DNA of 64,000 bases from Mesorhizobium sp. J428. Lineage in GTDB: Bacteria; Pseudomonadota; Alphaproteobacteria; Rhizobiales; Rhizobiaceae. A program made the position numbers and the translations under genes. This document shows positions 16,816-23,978 of the stretch, piece by piece. Location of the stretch: contig NZ_JAJOMX010000001.1 in NCBI RefSeq assembly GCF_024699925.1, forward strand, positions 5,122,001 to 5,186,000. The letters are read 5' to 3'. The notes under the pieces were generated by a model, which had not been told where the DNA came from, ran no database searches, and worked only from the letters and a program-made list of their open reading frames with translations. How positions within the stretch are numbered: the first letter of the stretch is position 1; each line of letters begins with the position of its first letter.

Positions 16816-17330
16816 ACGCCGGATCCTGCCTTGGTGGGGTCGAATTCTTCGGGCGCCGAGCCGCGCAGCACCTGCCAGGACAGCCAGAGGTAGCGGACGA
16901 TGATGGCGACGACGAAGACGATGTAGATGCAGAACACCCAGTCGAAGCGCAGCTTCAGATAGGCCGTCTTCTCGACCTTCATGAAGGTGACGTAGTCGAC
17001 CACTGCCGGGAACGAGAAGCCGTAGAGGAAGATGAGCGAGGCAGCGCAGATCAAGAACATCGCGCCGCGCGTGCGCGGGCCGACCGATGCGTAGATCAGG
17101 TCGAACCGCATCTCCTCCTGCTCGGTCAGCACGAAGGCCGCGCCCCACAGCACGATCCAGATCCAGAGCACCGCGCTCAGCTCGTTGGTCCAGCCGGTCG
17201 GCCAGTTCAGCACGTAGCGGAACAGGATCTGCAGCAGGAAGGCGGCGAACATCACCGCCAGCATCCCCGCCAGCACGTTCTCCGCACGGGCATAGAGCCA
17301 CCCGCCCGCCGCTCTCAGTCTCGGAATCAT
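16812..17330 (-). CDS. dctQ: TRAP transporter small permease DctQ
   Basis: 172-residue membrane protein with four transmembrane segments, the small subunit that joins DctM. The family segment LQILFRYVLNWPTGWTNELS at about residues 33-52 is well preserved, as is WGAAFVLTEQEEMRFDLIY. It overlaps dctM by ATGA. It is separated from dctP by an 80-bp gap that holds a strong GC hairpin, a common arrangement that lets the binding protein be made in excess. Confidence 0.93.
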   Translation of the reverse strand: MIPRLRAAGGWLYARAENVLAGMLAVMFAAFLLQILFRYVLNWPTGWTNELSAVLWIWIVLWGAAFVLTEQEEMRFDLIYASVGPRTRGAMFLICAASLIFLYGFSFPAVVDYVTFMKVEKTAYLKLRFDWVFCIYIVFVVAIIVRYLWLSWQVLRGSAPEEFDPTKAGSGV

Positions 17331-17375
17331 GGACGTTTCCCTCGGTCGTCAGACAACCACCGCGTCAAGGAATTA

Positions 17376-17402
17376 GGGGGCGGGCGCACAGGCCCCGCCC
17401 CC
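17376..17402 (-). terminator. GC-rich hairpin between dctP and dctQ (attenuator-like)
   Basis: GGGGGCGGG at 17376-17384 pairs perfectly with CCCGCCCCC at 17394-17402 around a nine-base loop. On the leftward transcript it lies just after the dctP stop and before dctQ. There is no long U-run, so it is more likely a partial terminator or mRNA-stabilising hairpin than a full stop. Confidence 0.55.
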
Positions 17403-17409
17403 ACTCGTG

Positions 17410-18391
17410 TCAGAGGGCGTTGATCTTTTCGATCATTCCTTCAGGCCATTCCTTGGCGAGATCGGACTCGAGGTATTTCTTCTGAGCATACTCGCGGAAC
17501 GCTGCCACGTCGGGCGTGTACCTCAAGCCCGTGCTGTTTCATGAACTCGACCAGCTGGGCTTCCTTGGCGGTGTGCTGTTGCGCGCTCCATTCGATGACC
17601 TCGTTCGCGGCGGCCTGGACCTTCGCCTGCTGTTCCGGAGACATCTTGTCCCACGCAGCCTTGGAGATCGTCAGGAGATCGAAGCCGACGAGATGCGACG
17701 TCAGGACGATCTGGTTCATCACCTCGTAGAACTTGAGAGTCTGGACGTTCGGCAACGGATTGTCCTGCCCGTCGATCGCGCCGGTTTGCAGTCCGGTGTA
17801 GACCTCGGTCACCGCCATCGGCGTCGGGTTTGCACCCAGAGCCGAGCCGAGGAACTGCCATGCATCTCCGCCGGGCATGCGCAGCTTGATCCCGGCCATG
17901 TCGGCGGGCGTGTTGATCTTCTTGTTGCCCTTCAGTCCGACCTGCCTCGTGCCGAAGAACGTCGGGCCGAGGATTTTCACCCCGAGCTGATCCTCGACCA
18001 GCTTTTTCATCTCCGTCCCGACATCGCTCGCGAAGAACTTGTTGAGATGGTCCACATCGCGGAAGAGGTAGGCCGACGTGAGCAGCGACCAGGCGGGAAC
18101 CTGTTTCGCGAAGTCCTGCGGGGCTATGTTGCCCATTTCGAGGTTGCCGCGCTGGAGCGCGACGAGCTCGGTTCCCTGCTTGAAGAGTGAACCGTTGTAA
18201 TAGTTCTCGACGGCGAAGTCGTCGGCAACCGCCTTCTTGAACGTCTCCATCATCTCCGCACGGATGTCTCTGTCCGAGAAGATCGCGGAGAAGCGGAGCT
18301 GTGCCTTCTCTTGCGCCAGAGCCGGCAGTGACATCAGCATCGAGCCGATAGCGCATGCGGCGAGCAGGGCCCGTCTGTTCAGGATCGTCAT
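17410..18391 (-). pseudogene. dctP: TRAP transporter substrate-binding protein DctP, frameshifted near the C-terminus
   Basis: Periplasmic receptor of the TRAP system. Signal peptide MTILNRRALLAACAIGSMLM with cleavage near ALAQE; conserved DctP parts include VENYYNGSLFKQGTELVALQ, the ligand-binding Arg region IKLRMPGGDAW, and the VYTGLQTGAIDGQDNPLPN motif. The main frame runs into nonsense after KQHGLEV at about 17520. One frame over it continues YTPDVAAFREYAQKKYLESD and ends at a TGA at 17410-17412, the normal DctP C-terminus. Two bases seem missing (or one extra). A GGGAGG precedes the ATG at 18391. Probably functional in the living cell if the break is a sequence error. Confidence 0.85.
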
Positions 18392-18544
18392 GTTTTCCTC
18401 CCTAAGTATGACTGCGAACCGAAGGAGTCCTGGAACTCGTTTGGGTGGTGCAGCCTGTCAGCCACCCGCTTCGTCATTCACTGCGGAACCCTCCGCAGAT
18501 CTTGCATAGGTTGCTGCCGCGACGTGGGCTTGCTGACATCCGCA

Positions 18545-19297
18545 TCAGGTCACCCCCTTCGCGGCAATGTGCGTCAGAAGGTTTCCACCGGTCCGGCGTA
18601 TGTGGTCGTGCAATTTCCGGGACGCGTAGTCGGCGTCGCGCGCCACGGCGGCGTGAGCGATCTCGCTGTGTTCGAAGGCGACGTTTCGATCTCCGGAGGT
18701 TGCGCGGAGAAACGTCCGCCGATAGCGGTCATTGAGGTTCAGGAGCACACTGCAGAAGTTCATCAGATGCGGCTTCCCGCATCCCGATATCAGCGTCAGG
18801 TGGAACTGGCGGTGGATCTGCTCCCAAGCCTCGAGAGTCGCAGGCCTTTCCGCATCGCGCTCCTCCTTGTTCAGCCGATGGAGCGCCCGGACGACATTCC
18901 CCTCCCAGGCTGCATCGCCCAGCCTGATCGCCTCGCGCAGAGCGAACAATTCGAACTCAAGGCGCAGGCTTGTGATCTCTTCCAGATCGGCGAGCGACAT
19001 CGGCGCGACGCGATAGCCCCGATTGTCCTCGAAGGTGACCAGCCCGTCCGAAATCAGGCGCGCCAGCGCTTCGCGGAGCGGGCTCAGGCTGACCTGGAAT
19101 ATTGATCGCGCCTTTTCCAGGTTGATTTTGGCGCCGGCCTCGAGCTGCCCGGAGATGATGGCTTCGCGAAGTCGATCGACCAGCTGGCTGGCGATCGTGT
19201 TCTTGCCGTCGTCCACGAATCCATTGGCGACGACATGCATGGCGCGAGCGGCTGATCCGTCCACCTCCGCTTCTATGTCGTCACGAGAACTCGACAC
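18545..19297 (-). CDS. GntR-family transcriptional regulator (FCD domain)
   Basis: 250-residue regulator. Residues about 35-100 form the GntR winged helix (QLVDRLREAIISGQLEAGAK, then SLSPLREALARLISDGLVTF), followed by the FCD ligand domain (LRLEFELFALREAI, HRQFHLTLISGCGKPHLM, EHSEIAHAAVARDA) whose Asp/His residues usually bind a metal and a carboxylate ligand. It lies between the leftward TRAP/aro genes and the rightward dioxygenase operon, ideal for controlling both. Two near-identical inverted sites at 19329-19349 and 19452-19470 are its likely operators. Confidence 0.92.
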   Translation of the reverse strand: MSSSRDDIEAEVDGSAARAMHVVANGFVDDGKNTIASQLVDRLREAIISGQLEAGAKINLEKARSIFQVSLSPLREALARLISDGLVTFEDNRGYRVAPMSLADLEEITSLRLEFELFALREAIRLGDAAWEGNVVRALHRLNKEERDAERPATLEAWEQIHRQFHLTLISGCGKPHLMNFCSVLLNLNDRYRRTFLRATSGDRNVAFEHSEIAHAAVARDADYASRKLHDHIRRTGGNLLTHIAAKGVT

Positions 19298-19320
19298 GTT
19301 AACCCTCCCCGATTTCGCGA

Positions 19321-19349
19321 CGATTATGATAAACGATTATTCTTGTCAA
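19321..19349 (-). promoter_or_regulatory. leftward promoter of the GntR gene with overlapping operator copy
   Basis: On the minus strand TTGACA (19349-19344) is followed after 17 bases by TAATCG (19326-19321), a good -35 and a fair -10. The spacer holds the element ATAATCGTTTAT, which recurs in inverted orientation at 19459-19470. A repressor bound there would block the promoter. Confidence 0.55.
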
Positions 19350-19451
19350 ACGAATGTCGCCTTGCAGACGGGAAACGGCTCCAGCGGGGAGAAATCGCCG
19401 AGATATCTCCCCCGCGAAGACCATGAGCGGTGATGCGAGCGTCCCTGCAGC

Positions 19452-19470
19452 TTGACAAATAATCGTTTAT
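19452..19470 (+). promoter_or_regulatory. rightward -35 region with second operator copy
   Basis: TTGACA at 19452-19457 is followed by the same ATAATCGTTTAT element. The 19-bp stretch is the reverse complement of 19329-19349 except for two extra bases in the latter. It sits about 30 bases upstream of the dioxygenase start. A matching -10 is not obvious, so rightward transcription may need activation or a weak box. Confidence 0.55.
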
Positions 19471-19500
19471 TAGTGAGTGGTTTCCGGCCTGGGAGGTCCG

Positions 19501-20397
19501 ATGGTCATGATCAGAAACGAACGAGACGTTACCGAAGCCGCACTCGCGGTGATGCAGAAAACCGCCGACCCGCGGCTGCGGGAGATCATGACGGCGCTGG
19601 TGACGCATCTGCATGCGTTCGCGCGCGAGATACGACTGACCGAGCCGGAGTTCCGGGACGCCGCGGCGATCCTGAACGAGATCGGACAGCTGCAGACCGA
19701 CAGCCACAATGAGATGGTGCTGATGTCGGGTTCTCTCGGGCTCTCGACCCTGATCTGCCTGCTCAACAACGGCAACAGGGGTCAGACGGAGACCTCACAG
19801 TCGCTGCTTGGTCCGTTCTGGCGCCTCAACTCGCCCCGGGTGGAAAACGGCGGCACGATCATTCGCTCCGACACGCCAGGGGAGCCGCTTTTCGTCAACG
19901 GCCGCGTAGTCGACGTCAACGGCAAGCCGGTCATCGGTGCTGAGGTCGATGTCTGGCATGCCTCACCGGTCGGGCTCTACGAGAACCAGGATCCCGATCA
20001 GGCCGAGATGAACCTGAGAGGCAAGTTCACCACGGACGAGGACGGTCGGTTCTGGTTCCGCACCGTCAAGATGGTCGGCTATCCCATCCCGACCAACGGC
20101 GTGGTGGGGCGACTGCTGAAGGCGCAAGGCCGCCACCCCTATCGCCCCGCCCACCTCCACGCCCTGATCTTCAAGGAAGGATTCAAGACGCTGATCTCGC
20201 AGGTCTTCGACCCGACCGACCCCCACATTTCGGACGATGTCCAGTTCGGCGTCACAGAGGCGCTGATGGGGGATTTCATTCGTCACGACGAACCCAATCC
20301 GGATCACAGCGACGCGGCCACGCCGTGGTTCTCCCTCGACTACACCTACGTCATGGAGAGCGGCGTCGCGACGCTGCCGAAGCCGCCGATCAAGTAA
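19501..20397 (+). CDS. intradiol ring-cleavage dioxygenase (catechol/hydroxyquinol 1,2-dioxygenase type)
   Basis: 298 residues. The N-terminal helical dimerisation domain (DPRLREIMTALVTHLHAFA) and the catalytic beta-sandwich (GRVVDVNGKPVIGAEVDVWH) are those of catechol/hydroxyquinol 1,2-dioxygenases. The four non-heme Fe(III) ligands are visible: Tyr in GLYENQ, Tyr in MVGYPIPTNG and the two His in RPAHLHALIF. It would open a catechol or hydroxyquinol ring between the hydroxyls. The ATG at 19501 follows GGGAGG by four bases; GTG at 19477 is a less likely alternative. First gene of the rightward operon, behind the GntR operator region. The exact substrate is uncertain; the long helical N-terminus favours hydroxyquinol/chlorocatechol types. 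Confidence 0.9.
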   Translation: MVMIRNERDVTEAALAVMQKTADPRLREIMTALVTHLHAFAREIRLTEPEFRDAAAILNEIGQLQTDSHNEMVLMSGSLGLSTLICLLNNGNRGQTETSQSLLGPFWRLNSPRVENGGTIIRSDTPGEPLFVNGRVVDVNGKPVIGAEVDVWHASPVGLYENQDPDQAEMNLRGKFTTDEDGRFWFRTVKMVGYPIPTNGVVGRLLKAQGRHPYRPAHLHALIFKEGFKTLISQVFDPTDPHISDDVQFGVTEALMGDFIRHDEPNPDHSDAATPWFSLDYTYVMESGVATLPKPPIK

Positions 20398-20425
20398 ATC
20401 CCCCATTCGCACAGGAAACTCAGTC

Positions 20426-21208
20426 ATGCTGACAGACGAGCAGAGGGCGGAAGCCGCAGGCCAGATCCTGCGGGCCGAGCGAGAGAGAAAGCCGGTCCGG
20501 CAGCTGAGCCAGACCTTTCCGCACATGGAGATCGAAGATGCCTACAAGATCCAGGACTTGTGGGCCGAGGAGCGCATTCGCGCCGGAGCGCGCGTGGCCG
20601 GGCACAAGATCGGTCTCACCTCGCGTGCCATGCAGATGGCGTCGAAGATGACCGAGCCCGACTACGGCCGGATCCTCGACGACGCCCTGTTCAACGACGG
20701 AGCACAGATCGACGCGTCGCTCTTCATCAAGCCGCGCCTGGAGGTGGAACTGGCGTTCGTGATGGGCAGCGACCTCGAAGGTCCGGCAACCCGCATCTAT
20801 GACGTGATGCGGGCCACCGAATTCGTCGTGCCGGCGCTCGAAATCATCGACTACAGGACCGAGGTGCCCCGCGCGATCACCGACACGATTGCCGACAACG
20901 CCGCCTTCGGCGCCATCGTCGTCGGCGGCAGGACGATCCGCCCCATGGACGTCGACATACGTTGGGTCGGCGCGACCTTGTCGAAGAACGGCATTATCGA
21001 GGAGTCGGGCGTCTCGGCTGCCATCATGGGTCATCCGGCTGCCGGCATCGCGTGGCTCGTCAACAAGCTGCATGCAGTCGGATCGAAGCTGCTCGCGGGA
21101 CAGATCGTGCTCGCCGGCTCCTTCACGCGCCCCGTCGACATCGCTGCCGGCGATGTGATCCACGCGGATTACGGGCCGTTGGGCGCCATCGGCGTGTCGT
21201 TCCGGTAG
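20426..21208 (+). CDS. 2-oxo-hept-3-ene-1,7-dioate hydratase-like protein (HpaH/MhpD family)
   Basis: 260-residue member of the fumarylacetoacetate-hydrolase-related hydratase family. Features are AGHKIGLTSRAMQ, DYGRILDDALF, KPRLEVELAFVMG (metal-binding Glu residues), and EIIDYRTEVP followed by DTIADNAAFGAIVVG. In 4-hydroxyphenylacetate degradation this enzyme adds water to 2-oxohept-3-enedioate. An AGGAAA ribosome site lies before the ATG at 20426. The HpcH/HpaI aldolase that acts on its product is encoded next, 10 bases downstream, so the pair likely works in sequence on the ring-cleavage product. Confidence 0.88.
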   Translation: MLTDEQRAEAAGQILRAERERKPVRQLSQTFPHMEIEDAYKIQDLWAEERIRAGARVAGHKIGLTSRAMQMASKMTEPDYGRILDDALFNDGAQIDASLFIKPRLEVELAFVMGSDLEGPATRIYDVMRATEFVVPALEIIDYRTEVPRAITDTIADNAAFGAIVVGGRTIRPMDVDIRWVGATLSKNGIIEESGVSAAIMGHPAAGIAWLVNKLHAVGSKLLAGQIVLAGSFTRPVDIAAGDVIHADYGPLGAIGVSFR

Positions 21209-21218
21209 GGCCCCGACG

Positions 21219-21980
21219 ATGGAACTGCCCCGCAATCACTTCAAGGCTGCGATCGCTTCCGGCCGCCATCAACTCGGCCTCTGGTGCAGCCTGCCCGGCG
21301 GCTATGCCGCGGAACTGGTCGCCGGTTCTGGCTATGACTGGCTGCTCTTCGACACCGAGCACTCGCCAAGCGATCCGATCGGCGTCCTTTCGCAGCTTCA
21401 GGCCGCCGCCGCGCACGACGTGTCGTCGATCGTCCGTCCTGCAAGCAACGATCCCGTCCTGATAAAGCGGATGCTCGATGTCGGCGCGCAAACGCTTCTC
21501 ATCCCTTATGTGCAAACGCGCGAGGAAGCCGAAGCTGCGGTCGCGGCCATGCGCTATCCGCCGCGCGGCATCCGCGGTGTGTCCGGCCTCACCCGCGCCA
21601 CCCGGTTCGGCCGTGTCCCCGGCTATGCCACAAAAGCAGAGAGCGAACTCTGCCTGCTCGTCCAGGTCGAGACCGGCTTCGCCCTCGACCGCCTCGAGGA
21701 TATCGCTTCGGTGGAAGGGGTGGACGGCGTGTTCATCGGACCGGCTGACCTGGCCGCGAGCCTCGGCTTTCCGGGAGAGCCCGACCGCCCGGAAGTCGTC
21801 GCAGCCGTCGAGAACGCGATTGCCCGCATCAAGGCAGCGGGAAAGCCGGCCGGCCTCCTGACGCCCAACATCGGCTTCGCGCGACGGTGCATCGAACTCG
21901 GCACCCTGTTCACGGCAGTCGGGATCGACGCTGGCGTCCTCGCGCGTGGCAGCGAGGCACTCGTTAGGAACTTCCGCTAG
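21219..21980 (+). CDS. HpcH/HpaI-family class II aldolase
   Basis: 253 residues of the HpcH/HpaI aldolase/citrate-lyase-like TIM barrel. It carries LGLWCSLPGGYAAELVAG, DWLLFDTEHSPSD (catalytic His and nearby metal ligand), RPASNDPVLIKRMLDVGAQT with the catalytic Arg, VQVETGFALDRLEDI with the metal Glu and FIGPADLAASLG with the metal Asp. It would cleave a 4-hydroxy-2-oxo diacid to pyruvate and a semialdehyde. Direct neighbour of the hydratase. A second, more distant family member is at 36219. Confidence 0.9.
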   Translation: MELPRNHFKAAIASGRHQLGLWCSLPGGYAAELVAGSGYDWLLFDTEHSPSDPIGVLSQLQAAAAHDVSSIVRPASNDPVLIKRMLDVGAQTLLIPYVQTREEAEAAVAAMRYPPRGIRGVSGLTRATRFGRVPGYATKAESELCLLVQVETGFALDRLEDIASVEGVDGVFIGPADLAASLGFPGEPDRPEVVAAVENAIARIKAAGKPAGLLTPNIGFARRCIELGTLFTAVGIDAGVLARGSEALVRNFR

Positions 21981-22012
21981 AGGGTGCCAGGTTTGAGGGT
22001 GAGCAGTCGGCG

Positions 22013-22645
22013 ATGATCAGGACAAGCCAGCCGGGCACGCTCCGCGCCGCCGTCAACATTGCCAACCGCGCGCTCGTGCAGGCCAATCCGGACGGCAGTT
22101 TCAAGGGCCCCAGTGCCGACATTGCGATCCGGCTTGCTGCGCAACTGGCCGTCGATTTGCGTTTTGTCGTCTACCAGTCGGCGGCACAGATTTATGCGGC
22201 GACCGATCGCGATGAGTGGGACATCGCATTCCTCGCCTCCGACCCCCAGCGCAGAGACCGCCTCGCCTTCTCGATCCCGTATCTCACCATTCAGGCGACT
22301 CTTCTGACAAGGGCGGATCGATCCGAAACTGCGCTGGCCGACTTCGACAGAGCGGGTGCCCGCATCGCCGCAGCCCGTGGGGCCGCGTATGAGCAGATCC
22401 TGCGAGGCATGCTTCAATCGGCGGAGGTGGTCGCCTTTGATACGCCCGCGGCAAGTTTCAGGGGATTTCTCGACCATCGGCTCGATGCTGTCGTGGGCAT
22501 CAGACAGTCGCTTGAGGCCAACGCATCGTCCGAGATCGGTCTACGATTGTTGCAGGATGGCTTCGCTTCGATCGAACAATGTGTGGCGGTGCCTATCGAT
22601 CACGCGACCGATCTCCCCTGGATCGAGAGACATATGGCGGTCTGA
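22013..22645 (+). CDS. solute-binding-protein family 3 domain without signal peptide
   Basis: 210 residues resembling the amino-acid ABC receptor fold: LRAAVNIANRALVQANPDGS near the start, then IAIRLAAQLAVDLRFVVY, DEWDIAFLASDPQRRDRLAF and the second-lobe AVVGIRQSLEA. There is no signal sequence, so the product should stay in the cytoplasm. It may act as a ligand sensor or enzyme and not as an importer receptor. The end ERHMAV is shorter than usual; another frame continues LIRSATAAPHANLSSR to a stop at about 22692, so a lost base is possible. It starts 32 bases after the aldolase and probably belongs to the same operon. Confidence 0.7.
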   Translation: MIRTSQPGTLRAAVNIANRALVQANPDGSFKGPSADIAIRLAAQLAVDLRFVVYQSAAQIYAATDRDEWDIAFLASDPQRRDRLAFSIPYLTIQATLLTRADRSETALADFDRAGARIAAARGAAYEQILRGMLQSAEVVAFDTPAASFRGFLDHRLDAVVGIRQSLEANASSEIGLRLLQDGFASIEQCVAVPIDHATDLPWIERHMAV

Positions 22646-23128
22646 TCCGGTCTGCGACTGCAGCCCCTCATGCAAACCTGAGCTCCAGGTAATGATCGTG
22701 AAGTGACCAACGACCGTTGCCCCGATGGAGCGAGCACAGAATGGCAACTTCCCGCCGGGTGTTCCCCCAGAACCCGCCCGTCAGGAATCGGCCCGCTCAC
22801 TGCCGGAGAAAATCATTTCCGGCTTCAGCAAGCTGGTTACCGACAACGCCGAGCAGGGATGGTTTTTTGCCCGTTTGCTTGTCAGCGACCGGGCGAGAGA
22901 TCCGATGTCAATCAGATTGAGCCGGCTGACAGCCCTGCATTCGGTTGACGTAGTTCAATCTCCGTTGAAATGACCCCGAGAGCCGATATCAATTCCGTCG
23001 GGCGCCAAGCGGCCACCACGCGACGGCCTGGGTGTCATCGGCCGACCTCATCTTGTTCATCGATTGACACCGATCAAGGCGCCTGCCCGCCCAAGGCCTA
23101 TCGAGGCAAGAAGGATGGGGGCGAATCA
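22646..23128. other. intergenic stretch with a possible TetR-type remnant
   Basis: No intact gene is evident. The frame from 22725 to 22973 contains LPEKIISGFSKLVTDNAEQG, then WFFARLLVSDRARD, which faintly resembles TetR ligand-domain helices, but it lacks a DNA-binding part and a normal start. The remaining bases show no terminator or RNA gene. Treat the remnant as a low-confidence suggestion. Confidence 0.25.
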
Positions 23129-23971
23129 GTGAAACGCAACGGCGTCGTCGCAGGCAGGCTGGCACCTGGACTGAAGGCACTGGCCTTGTTCGTGCCTCTC
23201 GGTCTTGCAGCCTGTGCCACCACCGGTGGACCGAAGAACGAGGTTGGCGCTTATCCGCCTTGGCTTATCAGCGTCGCAGAGCCCGCCGCGCCTGCCATTG
23301 GTATGGCGATCTCCGCGGTCCAATGGCGGCAGGGCCGTCTCAGTTCGGACGGCAGCGCGCTTGCCTATTTGCGCGCGCGGATGCAGCCGCTCGACGTGCT
23401 CCTGTTCAGCAACAAGCATCGGCTGTCCGGACATACCGGCGCCGGCCTGTTTGGCCATTCCGCCGTATATCTCGGCTCCGAGCGCGAACTGAAGGCCCTA
23501 GGCCTGTGGAGTCATCCAGCGGTCGTTCCCCATCAGGCAGCGGTTCGCGAAGGTCGACTGGTGATCGAATCGGCGCAGGCGCACGGCACGGCGCTGGCGC
23601 CGGTTGCTCACCTTACGGATACCGACCGCGTTGTCCTGCTGCGGCCTCGGCTCGGTAAGGCACGGAAGGAGGCAGACATCGTCCGGCTGTTCGGCTTTGT
23701 CGGCAAGCGCTTCGATCACCATTACCGCCTGGACGAGAGCGAGCGCGTCTTCTGCACCGAACTGATTGAACTGGGGATTCCCGAATTGAGATTGCCGCGC
23801 CGCGAAACCTATGGCCGCGAGGTGATATTGCCCGACGACATCGCCAGGCAGGCGATTTCAGGCAAGGGCCACCTGCGCTTCGTCACCTATCTGCGCGCCG
23901 ATCTCGAAAGCTGGGAAAGAGCGGGTTCGGCGGATCTCGAGGCGGACATCGACAGCGCGGCGTCGAGATGA
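23129..23971 (+). CDS. YiiX/YebB-like NlpC/P60-superfamily lipoprotein
   Basis: 280 residues. The start chosen is GTG at 23129, giving basic VKRNGVV, a hydrophobic stretch and the lipobox LAAC, so the protein is a lipoprotein. The body matches the permuted papain-like YiiX (DUF830) family: MQPLDVLLFSNKHRL, the active-site His in LFGHSAVYLGSERE, and the Cys in ERVFCTELIELGIPE. It may cleave an amide or thioester bond at the envelope. A longer frame upstream has no signal-like character. It is followed by the convergent molybdenum-cofactor gene, with seven bases between stops. Confidence 0.75.
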   Translation: MKRNGVVAGRLAPGLKALALFVPLGLAACATTGGPKNEVGAYPPWLISVAEPAAPAIGMAISAVQWRQGRLSSDGSALAYLRARMQPLDVLLFSNKHRLSGHTGAGLFGHSAVYLGSERELKALGLWSHPAVVPHQAAVREGRLVIESAQAHGTALAPVAHLTDTDRVVLLRPRLGKARKEADIVRLFGFVGKRFDHHYRLDESERVFCTELIELGIPELRLPRRETYGREVILPDDIARQAISGKGHLRFVTYLRADLESWERAGSADLEADIDSAASR

Positions 23972-23978
23972 TGTGCGA

